Below the pieces are notes generated by a model. It saw nothing but the letters and a program-made list of their open reading frames with translations, was not told where the DNA came from and searched no databases. A stretch of 64,000 nucleotides of DNA from Thiothrix sp. Its GTDB lineage: Bacteria; Pseudomonadota; Gammaproteobacteria; Thiotrichales; Thiotrichaceae. The DNA is taken from NCBI RefSeq assembly GCF_028714775.1, contig NZ_JAQTLS010000002.1:62001-126000 (forward strand). Direction: 5' to 3'. Positions 16,601 through 23,200 of this stretch are shown piece after piece. Position 1 is the first letter of the stretch. Each line of letters begins with the position of its first letter. The position numbers and the translations under genes are program-made.

Positions 16601-18232
16601 TTGGACAACCAAGGTATCAAAAAGTGTCTGATGACTGAAAGCAATCTTGCCGGAATCTTCGAACAACACATTTTGGCTAATCAGATTTCGACGTATAGAT
16701 TCATCTCCGGGAAATTGGGTGATCGAGAGTTGATGTAATCTTGAACTAAGTAACAGGTGTGCGAGTTTTTGCAGGCTTTGCAGCCCTGTTGTACCTAAAT
16801 CAGGATGCTTTCTTACACACTCATCCAGAAACACTGCCTGTAATTCATAGGGGTTGCGGATTTCTAGCCCTCTGTCCAAGCTAGCAATGGATTCAAATAG
16901 ACGTAAATTCTGAGGTAAACAGAGCAATTGCTTTAGTTCGGTGTTTAAAGCCTCTGCCTTAACGCCCCACCCCGAAAGTAAAGGAGCTACAACACCATCA
17001 AAATCAAAATCCGCCAGCTCGACTTTTTTAGCCCATGTCCGGTCTCGGAGTTTTGCATCGTATTGTAAATCAAAGGTTCGGCAGGCTGCAATCAATGTTA
17101 TATTTGATATGCCTTGCAACCGATCAATCAAGCTTAAAAAGTAATTAAGACTACCCGAATCCCTGTTTAAAGATAAAACATCCAGAGAGTCAATAATGAC
17201 GACAAGTGGTTTTGATTCCACAAGGCGAGCACACATTTCTACTAAGTCATTTGGCAGATCGCATCTTGTTTCTTTAGTAATAAAACGATCACCCTTCAGG
17301 AATAGTGACGCTGTGTTTTCATCGCGTTCCAATTGTTCAATAATATCTAAGAGTAAACATGTTTTTCCGCTTCCTGGACGGTCAACAATGAGAATTGTCT
17401 CTTTTTGTTCCCTAATGCTATGGAGAACTTCTCCAAGTTCTGGTCGGGCAATTTGTCTGCCACCAACAGACCGATTCCAATCACGTCCAATGCGTGAAAT
17501 ATCGGCGAATTTATCCAGTATTTCCTGAGTCACATAGGTTGGTGCTGAAATTACTCCATGCTTACGTAATTCAGTGAAAACTTGTTCGCTACGAATTTCA
17601 AAACTTGTGCCTACTTGTTTTGATTGATGAGCATTTACAAAACTTTCAAGAATAGCAAGGGTCGTATCCGGCTTTGTAACTAGCCTTTCTAATTCTTGTA
17701 GATTTTGTCTTTTCCATTCCTCAAAATTAAGGTGAGAACCAAATTCTATTCGTTGAGCTAACTTAAAACTATTTTCTGCCGACTCTTGCCATCGTTCTGC
17801 TAAGTTAACTAAGGAGTCATTCTGCCTGTTTCCTGCTTCACGCTGAAATGCTGGGAAATCGGGATACTCACGGCAAGCGTCTGCTAATGATTTGAATTCC
17901 CCGAATGGTGTGGACGAATAGAAATATACCAAAGCAGTGCTGTCAGCACAGAGTTGCTCTTTGCTTTTTACAAGTTCATCACCTAAATCGGCGAATGACC
18001 AAGCGCGATTTTGTGACTGATTTTTCTTGGCCTGTATATAATGTCGATGATTATTCTTATAGACAATCACAATATCATCGACGGTCACTCTTTCTGAAAA
18101 TTCACGAATCCCATTCGACTCAGCTTGAATGTAATCAATGTTGTCATCGGATAGCAGACGAATTACCCAGTGGATAGCCACTGCTATTTGATAGTCATCG
18201 CCCTGACCGGATTTTGTACCTTGCCTGCTCAA
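13667..18232 (-). CDS. Large nuclease-STAND-like NTPase, probable antiphage protein
   Basis: Protein of 1521 residues with a recognisable layout but no exact family match. Residues 1-110 resemble a DUF4297/Cap4-type PD-(D/E)XK nuclease: E38, D52-D53 followed by a strand, and the Q-x-K motif IQAKK at 66-70. Residues about 255-400 are a P-loop NTPase: Walker A DRPGSGKT at 284-291, Walker B VVIIDSLD at 344-351, and a sensor-like ACRTFD at 383-388. FSHQTLFDTLVVQHAL near 560 fits the winged-helix part of NACHT/STAND ATPases. The remaining roughly 900 residues look like long helical repeats with no motif I can name. This plan matches antiviral STAND (Avs-like) sensors. It starts with TTG after GAGGA, 15 bp behind the WYL regulator. 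Base composition is strikingly AT-rich. Confidence 0.85.
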   Translation of the reverse strand: MSRQGTKSGQGDDYQIAVAIHWVIRLLSDDNIDYIQAESNGIREFSERVTVDDIVIVYKNNHRHYIQAKKNQSQNRAWSFADLGDELVKSKEQLCADSTALVYFYSSTPFGEFKSLADACREYPDFPAFQREAGNRQNDSLVNLAERWQESAENSFKLAQRIEFGSHLNFEEWKRQNLQELERLVTKPDTTLAILESFVNAHQSKQVGTSFEIRSEQVFTELRKHGVISAPTYVTQEILDKFADISRIGRDWNRSVGGRQIARPELGEVLHSIREQKETILIVDRPGSGKTCLLLDIIEQLERDENTASLFLKGDRFITKETRCDLPNDLVEMCARLVESKPLVVIIDSLDVLSLNRDSGSLNYFLSLIDRLQGISNITLIAACRTFDLQYDAKLRDRTWAKKVELADFDFDGVVAPLLSGWGVKAEALNTELKQLLCLPQNLRLFESIASLDRGLEIRNPYELQAVFLDECVRKHPDLGTTGLQSLQKLAHLLLSSRLHQLSITQFPGDESIRRNLISQNVLFEDSGKIAFSHQTLFDTLVVQHALANDKDFLSFILEYPPFPFLRASVQTFVFHLRIYSPELFSRQITKALDHDKVAYHLKRLIVETIATLNVSPNEDWPLIRRIFQQHPILFERMFWKTTGNGWFRLLLDYWLPLLRNTDQHWRDNFLRRLELWANNFPAEVVGLWLRAINEDWNASNAHDVIIWQINNFTEWHTEGINTLLESISKKTIREYGFFLDVLGRYATSMNEGNTLLWRFMTRKVTNRGISHFELGRQLDCKFRDKNFLEKHLEKSSHFLDLVLSSLELWAYSEEPRNRELNSAFIDSCPSYDRRHSRQDLYHSDDLAVLLQALENAIHTHASENTAWWKTNKSRLRDSSLLIFLYFLIKPYSDSPESHADGISALLTNAEFFRYGRLDYEIGQLMQTSYFLLPEIAQLENQRIILGLYNGDDWVGYQENNEPPQWVYRKRYNYLLWIPVIYRTEESQSFINQFENSFGRFLPEPDIRSRGGTVSYPLTLEQMLSFTDIALISYCKHYEGYDDGFGHHPGDHLRGDQGMVQRRLSEAAAYDPPRYLKLIPIFFSSELDAGYAQNIVHGVADHLRYRYGNLTPAGGEFKRVQPEVNGEPLAEKLLLLMEKNWLWTDTNQFNLFMIPEACCEVLRQQEQTEKLVFILFQFLFDLRHQKIRKNFEEPLTEKSERDVRFRAINSDWGHIGSGVAKLCSRLLEEEQNIPELLFPLLRHLVKASEQAAITIIDQIPYITYKNPEWGFQLFSDIYDGNSPPYLWGVAQQHLYYQYHSNFEYVQPYLERMLRSGDPEALQGWGLLSTMSHLSRHISQDQLFEKLANVNKEEVWIAATQVFAANLDKHIRDGLCISGLTRILELELGLPKVIGEIEDAFDPKEHGSCLGLDFARLYIEKASFNEDRWSIKHLLDWIADLSNRDPLATLELMEKLADRLSTESARRLYDGKSLIQALNTLLREADETDDKILITRVINLQDRLLQLDLYGIEDFFKAAEKN

Positions 18233-18247
18233 AATATCCTCGACAAA

Positions 18248-19153
18248 CTAAGTTTTTGAATACCCCAATGCCAGCATCGCATTTTTTACCCCATACAACG
18301 CTAACACATCCCGCAGCCACAACCGACACCCTTGCTCTTTAACACTATGATCCGCCGAGCAATCCACCTGCCATTGCCGCAGCACATACCCCGCCATCGC
18401 CGCCCGCAGTTTCAAATGCAGCACGCCATCGACCATGCCGTAGTCGCGTTCGGTGATTTCGGGACGCTCACGGTCAGGGTGCGGCACGATGTCGAGTTCG
18501 ACAATGCGGTTCCATTGGATGTCTTGCGCGGGGAGTTCGTGTTTGGCGGGGTTGCTATCCAGCAGTTCGGTGGATTCCATGCGCGTAAACACAAAGTCGC
18601 GGAATTCCCCGGATTTGCGGTCAAAAGCGCGGACGTGCCAGCGCAGCCCGTCATTTGCCAGCGCGAACGGCACAATCTCCCGCTCCGACACCCCGCTGGA
18701 ATGCGAGAAATAACGCATCCTCACCGCTTTACGCTGATAAATTGCCCGCGTCACAGGCGCAAGGATTTCCACCGAAGGGCGGATCAACATCGGCGGCAAT
18801 TCGCACGGCAACAACGCATCCTGCATCTGGCTGACCCCATCGCCAAACCCTTGCGACAGCATCATCAACACCCGCTCGACATTGTGCGCAAACGCAGGCC
18901 GAAAGCCACCGCCCAGCACATACGCCTTGCTGCTGCCATCCAGACTGAGGTTGTCGGGGCAAAGCTCGCGGTATTGCGCAAAATCGCGGGTCGCGGCAGC
19001 GGGAGCAATGCCAAAGCGATCCATCAAATCCTGACGGCGCACATCCCCCAGAAAGAACAGACGGAACTCAAGGAAGGCCAAGCGTTCGCGCTGCGGCAGG
19101 CTCAGGGATGCCAAGGTATCGGCGGTGGTTTCAAACATATCGGGCTGTTTCAT
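18248..19153 (-). CDS. WYL-domain transcriptional regulator (BrxR/CapW-like)
   Basis: Regulator of 301 residues with an N-terminal winged helix (about 18-75), a WYL domain (about 135-215, with FALANDGLRWHVRAFDRKSG and FRDFVFTRM) and a C-terminal WCX-type extension. This three-part plan and length match the BrxR and CapW dimeric repressors that control BREX and CBASS operons. It precedes the large NTPase gene by 15 bp and is divergent from the shortened dinD, with a palindrome in between. I infer that it represses the NTPase operon and responds to a ligand, perhaps a nucleotide or DNA end. It has the GC of the host genome, in contrast with the next gene. Confidence 0.9.
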   Translation of the reverse strand: MKQPDMFETTADTLASLSLPQRERLAFLEFRLFFLGDVRRQDLMDRFGIAPAAATRDFAQYRELCPDNLSLDGSSKAYVLGGGFRPAFAHNVERVLMMLSQGFGDGVSQMQDALLPCELPPMLIRPSVEILAPVTRAIYQRKAVRMRYFSHSSGVSEREIVPFALANDGLRWHVRAFDRKSGEFRDFVFTRMESTELLDSNPAKHELPAQDIQWNRIVELDIVPHPDRERPEITERDYGMVDGVLHLKLRAAMAGYVLRQWQVDCSADHSVKEQGCRLWLRDVLALYGVKNAMLALGYSKT

Positions 19154-19207
19154 GGATTAGATTATGATCTTCCTTATTCTAAAATTCAATAAACTAGACT
19201 ACTATAG

Positions 19208-19224
19208 ATCATCAATATGATGAT
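19208..19224. promoter_or_regulatory. Candidate operator palindrome for the WYL regulator
   Basis: ATCATC-AATAT-GATGAT is a perfect inverted repeat with 6-bp arms and a near-symmetric centre, 55 bp upstream of the WYL gene and 35 bp upstream of the short dinD gene. BrxR and CapW proteins bind imperfect inverted repeats in just such divergent regions. Binding here is inferred. Confidence 0.5.
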
Positions 19225-19258
19225 AGTTTAAACGCTAGCGATTATGCGGAGACAAGCA

Positions 19259-19654
19259 ATGAAAAAGGAATTGGTTCACACTTTTGCCTCACAGCCACGT
19301 TGCTTCGAGGCAGGCGATACCGCCCTGTTCGGCAAACCAACGCAATCCATGAAAGCCCAGTGGAATGTGCCTGACAATCGCCCGCTGGCTGATTTCGCCC
19401 CGACCATCATCCTCAAAGCCAAAGATTTCGCCACGGAAATCACCATCTTCAACGCCCGTGAACACAAAATGAAGACGGAAGCCGCCATTTCCAACGAACA
19501 CATCACCAATAATGCTGCGGTGCGCCGGACATTGTTGGAACGTGGCATTCGCCCAGAAAACTTGCAGCCTGCGGAAGATGTGAAGAAAGTGGAACGCCGT
19601 TTGGCTTCAGAGGAAAAGAAAGCGTTGCAGAAACCGGATGTATTAGATGAATAA
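19259..19654 (+). CDS. Internally deleted DinD-like protein
   Basis: Protein of 131 residues that matches only the two ends of the DNA-damage-inducible protein DinD. The first residues (MKKELVHTF) look like the usual DinD N-terminus. From about residue 15 the sequence resembles the C-terminal part (ALFGKPTQSMKAQWNVPDNR, PLADFAPTIILKAKDFATEI, VRRTLLERGIRPENL and a KKVERRL tail). Full DinD is about 270-290 residues, so roughly 150 residues containing the Bro-N/KilA-like DNA-binding domain are missing. The reading frame is open and has a GGAGA ribosome-binding site, so a short product may be made. DinD inhibits RecA filaments in E. coli. Likely a remnant; this rests on my memory of the family. 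Confidence 0.65.
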   Translation: MKKELVHTFASQPRCFEAGDTALFGKPTQSMKAQWNVPDNRPLADFAPTIILKAKDFATEITIFNAREHKMKTEAAISNEHITNNAAVRRTLLERGIRPENLQPAEDVKKVERRLASEEKKALQKPDVLDE

Positions 19655-19770
19655 CGACCGCTACCGTTAGGCGGATGAGCGGCGGGCGGGAACCCAAACG
19701 GCGGCGCATGGACTAAACTTATAGTGAACCCATTCTAACAATTAATTCATCACAATGAGGGAAGTGCATC

Positions 19771-20442
19771 ATGAATAAGCTATTGAAATACAGCCTTATT
19801 GCCAGCCCATTCTTGCTGTCGCTGGCGCAACCTGTGTTGGCGGATGTCAATATTAACTGTCCGTTGAGTGATGCCCGCCGCACCATTACTGACCCACTGC
19901 CTGCGGGTTGGTGGACAACCCCAATCGTTAACCATTTGACCGAAACCAAGGTGCAGCCGATTGCTGGCAGACCCGCGCTGATGTGCATTTACGGTTCGTC
20001 CGGCTCCGTGCAGCGCAATGCCCCGGATAACAACACCTGTACCGCTGTTGCGGGTGGCTTCCGCTGCGTGACCAATGTGCCTGCGCCAGTCACGTTCTCG
20101 ACGGGCAGTTTGGATGTGCCGCAAACTTACACCTTTGACCTCGACACGGGGCGTGTCCAACCGGCTGGGGCTGATTTGTGGTTCCAAGCGGAAACAGCCG
20201 ATTTGCTTTACCTCGTCCCGCGCAATGGCGCATTGATGGCGGTCGGCAACCGCTCAAACCGGGGTTTCGCGGGTTGTTCCGCTGCCCGTTTCACGCCTGA
20301 CCGTGCTTCCTTGTTGGATGTGCCCGTCGGTTCGTATGTCTGCGTCAAGACTAACGAAGGGCGGATTAGCCAATTCAGGATGAATGCGATTTCGGCAGGT
20401 TCCCCCAAACGGCTTTCTATCGGTTACACCACTTGGCGGTAA
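19771..20442 (+). CDS. Secreted cysteine-containing hypothetical protein
   Basis: Exported protein of 223 residues. A signal peptide (MNKLLKYSLIASPFLLSLAQ, cleavage near VLA-D) precedes a mature domain with several cysteine pairs (NINCPLSDA, ALMCIYGS, NTCTAVAGGFRCV, GFAGCSAARF, SYVCVK). Segments such as LPAGWWTTPIVNHL at the N-terminus and a beta-rich remainder suggest a small periplasmic or surface domain stabilised by disulfides. A GAGGGAAG ribosome-binding site precedes the ATG. I cannot assign a family. It stands alone between the defence-like island and the convergent cobC. Confidence 0.75.
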   Translation: MNKLLKYSLIASPFLLSLAQPVLADVNINCPLSDARRTITDPLPAGWWTTPIVNHLTETKVQPIAGRPALMCIYGSSGSVQRNAPDNNTCTAVAGGFRCVTNVPAPVTFSTGSLDVPQTYTFDLDTGRVQPAGADLWFQAETADLLYLVPRNGALMAVGNRSNRGFAGCSAARFTPDRASLLDVPVGSYVCVKTNEGRISQFRMNAISAGSPKRLSIGYTTWR

Positions 20443-20469
20443 AACGGTAGGAGGGTTGCCGCGAGTGCT

Positions 20470-21117
20470 TCAAGCCTGCGGCAGCCCATGCCCGACAATG
20501 GAGCTTGCCCCGTCCGGGTAAGTGCGCACACGGGTGATCTGCGCGTAGCCGACTTCAAAGCGCAAACTTTTCTGGTACAGGATGTCGAGCACCTGTGCCA
20601 GCACCACGCGGATGACCCCCGCATGGGTCAGCACCAACACATGCTGCCCGGCGTAACGGGCTTGCAAGTCATTCCACGCTTCATGGATGCGGTCGATGAA
20701 ACTTTCCATCGCTTCGCCGCCGGGGGCAATGAAACGCCGTGGCTGATACCACAATTGCTGCATCAACTCGGCATCTTGCGCCCAGATTTCGTCTTGGGTT
20801 TTGCCAATCCACAGGCCGAAATCCATTTCCCCGAAACGCGCATCCACCTCAAACGGGCAATTCAAACGCTGGGCAAGCAAACGGGCAAAATCGTGGCAAC
20901 GGCGGCTGGGTGAGGCAATCACCGCATCCCAGCGCCCGGTTTGGGTGGCAAGCGTCAGTTGTTTCCAGCCGGAAATGCCCAGCGGTTCATGGCGCGGGGC
21001 GCAAAACAGGTTGGGGGTTGCCACTTGCCCGTGGCGCAACAAATCCACCGTGGTCGGCGTAGTCGGTACGGTGGGCGGCAGTTCTGGCGCAACTTCCGGG
21101 GCGCTGGCGTTATCCAT
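20470..21117 (-). CDS. cobC: Alpha-ribazole phosphatase / histidine phosphatase CobC
   Basis: Histidine phosphatase superfamily member of 215 residues. The LLRHGQ motif carries the phospho-histidine, with a second basic block SPSRRCHDFARLLA, FGEMDFGLWIG with the acid, and LTHAGVIR with the second histidine. In the B12 pathway CobC removes the 5'-phosphate of alpha-ribazole (or of adenosylcobalamin phosphate). Context is decisive: it starts 6 bp after cobT on the same strand. A proline/threonine-rich lead of about 20 residues precedes the domain. The family also includes phosphoglycerate mutases, but those have longer substrate loops. Confidence 0.9.
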   Translation of the reverse strand: MDNASAPEVAPELPPTVPTTPTTVDLLRHGQVATPNLFCAPRHEPLGISGWKQLTLATQTGRWDAVIASPSRRCHDFARLLAQRLNCPFEVDARFGEMDFGLWIGKTQDEIWAQDAELMQQLWYQPRRFIAPGGEAMESFIDRIHEAWNDLQARYAGQHVLVLTHAGVIRVVLAQVLDILYQKSLRFEVGYAQITRVRTYPDGASSIVGHGLPQA

Positions 21118-21123
21118 GCGGCG

Positions 21124-22167
21124 TTACAGCTTCCCGGTAACAGATGCTTCGGCAAACGTTGCCATGCGGTTGTGCAATGCACAGGCCATGCGTAATAGCG
21201 GAACAGCGACGGCTGCACCACTGCCTTCCCCCAAACGCATCCCCAATTCCAACAGCGGGCGTTGTTTCAGTTCCGCGACGGCGAACACATGCCCCGGTTC
21301 GCCCGAGGTGTGCGAGAGGAACAGCCAATCACTGACGGCAGGTTGCAGCGCGGTAGCAATCAGTGCCGCTGCGGTGCTGATGAAACCATCCACCAACACC
21401 GGGATGCCCCATTGGGCAGCGCGGACGTAAGCGCCCGTGAGCGCGGCAATTTCAAACCCACCCATGCGGCGCAAGGCTTCCAGCGGTTTGTGGCAGTAAT
21501 GGCGGTGCAGGTTGAGGATGCGTTGCACGACTTTGACCTTGTGTAACATGCCTGCCTGATCCAAGCCTGTGCCGGGGCCAACCACTTCCAGCGGGGGTAA
21601 GTCCAAAAGGGCGCAATACAAAGCGGTGGCAGCGGTGGTGTTGCCAATGCCCATTTCCCCGCCGATGAACAGTTCTGCACCGTTGGCGTGGGCGCGTTCC
21701 ACGGCGTCAAACCCTGCTTGCAAGGCCAAACCCAGTTGCCATTCGGTCATCGCCGCTTGTTGGGTGCTATTGTCTGCACCATCGGCGACACGTTGGCTAA
21801 TCAGTCCGAGGTGGGAAACTGGGTTTTTGAGACCGACATCAATCACTTCCAGCGTCGCGCCCAGCTCCTTTGCCAGTACGCTGATGGCAGCGCCGCCATT
21901 GAGGAAGTTGTGTACCATCTGCGTGGTTACGGCTTGCGGGAAAGCGGATACCCCTTCCTCGGCAACCCCGTGGTCAGCGGCGAATACGCTGATGTGTACC
22001 TTGTCGACTGCCGGGTGTCCGCGCTGTTGCATACCCGCGAGGCGGATCGCGATGTCTTCCAAATCACCCAGCGCCCCGGCGGGTTTGGTCAATTGCGCTT
22101 GCCGTTCGCGGGCTTCCGCTGCGGCTGCATTGTCCAAAACTCGACAGGGTTCGTTTAACCATTCCAT
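21124..22167 (-). CDS. cobT: Nicotinate-nucleotide-dimethylbenzimidazole phosphoribosyltransferase CobT
   Basis: CobT of 347 residues, the usual family length. It makes alpha-ribazole phosphate from dimethylbenzimidazole and nicotinate mononucleotide in the cytoplasm. Family blocks seen: LTKPAGALGDLE, VFAADHGVAEEGVSAFP, GEMGIGNTTAATALYCALL, VGPGTGLDQ and MGGFEIAALTGAYV. The enzyme lies between msrA (11 bp upstream) and cobC (6 bp downstream), probably in one transcript that begins at the DUF6489 gene. With cobC and cobS it completes the lower-ligand and final assembly steps. No corrin-ring genes are present, which fits salvage of imported corrinoids rather than synthesis from scratch, as far as this window shows. 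Confidence 0.96.
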   Translation of the reverse strand: MEWLNEPCRVLDNAAAAEARERQAQLTKPAGALGDLEDIAIRLAGMQQRGHPAVDKVHISVFAADHGVAEEGVSAFPQAVTTQMVHNFLNGGAAISVLAKELGATLEVIDVGLKNPVSHLGLISQRVADGADNSTQQAAMTEWQLGLALQAGFDAVERAHANGAELFIGGEMGIGNTTAATALYCALLDLPPLEVVGPGTGLDQAGMLHKVKVVQRILNLHRHYCHKPLEALRRMGGFEIAALTGAYVRAAQWGIPVLVDGFISTAAALIATALQPAVSDWLFLSHTSGEPGHVFAVAELKQRPLLELGMRLGEGSGAAVAVPLLRMACALHNRMATFAEASVTGKL

Positions 22168-22178
22168 GCTATTTCCTT

Positions 22179-22823
22179 TTAGATGCTGCTATCCGTTAAC
22201 CTCACACCCGTTCCACCCAAGCCGCAATAGCCACTCGGATTTTTGGCGAGATATTGCTGATGATAGTCCTCTGCGTAGTAAAAGGTGGGCGCTTCTACGA
22301 TTTCGGTGGTAATTGCGCCATAGCCAACATCTTCCAGTGCTGACTGGTAAGCATCCAGACTGGCTTCGGCTTCCAGCCTTTGTGCGGAGGAAGTGGGGTA
22401 AATGCCGGAGCGGTATTGCGTGCCCCTGTCATTGCCTTGGCGCATCCCTTGCGTGGGGTTGTGCGCTTCCCAGAAAACTTTCAGTAAGGTGGCGAAAGTG
22501 ATCTGTGCCGGGTCGAGCACCACCAGTACCACTTCGTTATGCCCGGTCATGCCCGAACAGACTTCGTGGTAGGTTGGGTTAGGCGTATAGCCACCCGCAT
22601 AGCCCACGGCAGTGGAATAAACCCCCGGCAGTTGCCAAAATAGTTTCTCCGCACCCCAAAAACAGCCCAGCCCAAAGGCCACCTGTTCCAGACCTGCTGG
22701 AAATGGCGCTTGGATCGGGTTGCCGTTGACGAAATGGCGGTTGCTGACCGGGATAGCTTCAGGGCGTCCCGGCAAAGCCTGATCTGGGGTTGGCAAGGTG
22801 GCGGGTTTGGTGTATCCAAACAT
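22179..22823 (-). CDS. msrA: Peptide-methionine (S)-S-oxide reductase MsrA
   Basis: MsrA of 214 residues. The catalytic cysteine is Cys54 in [10 protein letters not shown]. The family segments [29 protein letters not shown] and [26 protein letters not shown] are present. [10 protein letters not shown] near the C-terminus provides a resolving cysteine. It repairs oxidised methionine using thioredoxin. The start at 22823 is set by GGAGGCAACT directly upstream; an in-frame extension to 22880 overlaps the preceding gene and is not used. No msrB partner is adjacent. It lies between the DUF6489 gene and cobT, in the same direction. Confidence 0.96.
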   Translation of the reverse strand: MFGYTKPATLPTPDQALPGRPEAIPVSNRHFVNGNPIQAPFPAGLEQVAFGLGCFWGAEKLFWQLPGVYSTAVGYAGGYTPNPTYHEVCSGMTGHNEVVLVVLDPAQITFATLLKVFWEAHNPTQGMRQGNDRGTQYRSGIYPTSSAQRLEAEASLDAYQSALEDVGYGAITTEIVEAPTFYYAEDYHQQYLAKNPSGYCGLGGTGVRLTDSSI

Positions 22824-22837
22824 AGTTGCCTCCTTGT

Positions 22838-23071
22838 TTACGTGCTTTTTTTGCCCGCGCCGGTGAAGAAATCCATCCACGGTTTGAAGGCTTCAGAGCC
22901 ACCTACCACGCCAGTTTTAAAGAAACTGAGAGGATCGTAACCTTCTACGCCTTCCTGCATTTTTTTCAGCATTTGTGCCATGACTTCACGGTTAAATTCT
23001 TGTACATCCGGTAAGCCCATCAGGCGGCGCATGTCTTCCGGGGTCATGTCTACGTCGATTTTGATATTCAT
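22838..23071 (-). CDS. DUF6489-like small protein
   Basis: Small acidic protein of 77 residues beginning [20 protein letters not shown], followed by [18 protein letters not shown] and a C-terminal FFTGAGKK. It resembles the small DUF6489 family of proteobacteria, for which I know no function. The start at 23071 is supported by GGGAG 7 bases upstream. It lies 14 bp before msrA and is probably the first gene of the msrA-cobT-cobC transcript. The family call comes from memory of the N-terminal pattern. Confidence 0.7.
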   Translation of the reverse strand: MNIKIDVDMTPEDMRRLMGLPDVQEFNREVMAQMLKKMQEGVEGYDPLSFFKTGVVGGSEAFKPWMDFFTGAGKKST

Positions 23072-23200
23072 ACGGGTACTCCCTTGTCCTGTATATCGGC
23101 ATTTTGACACAGATTAGCGCAGGCAGGGGGAAACGATGCCATCATTTCATGACGCCTTACCTATACTCAAAGGCAAACTTGCGACAAAGAGTTAACGAAA

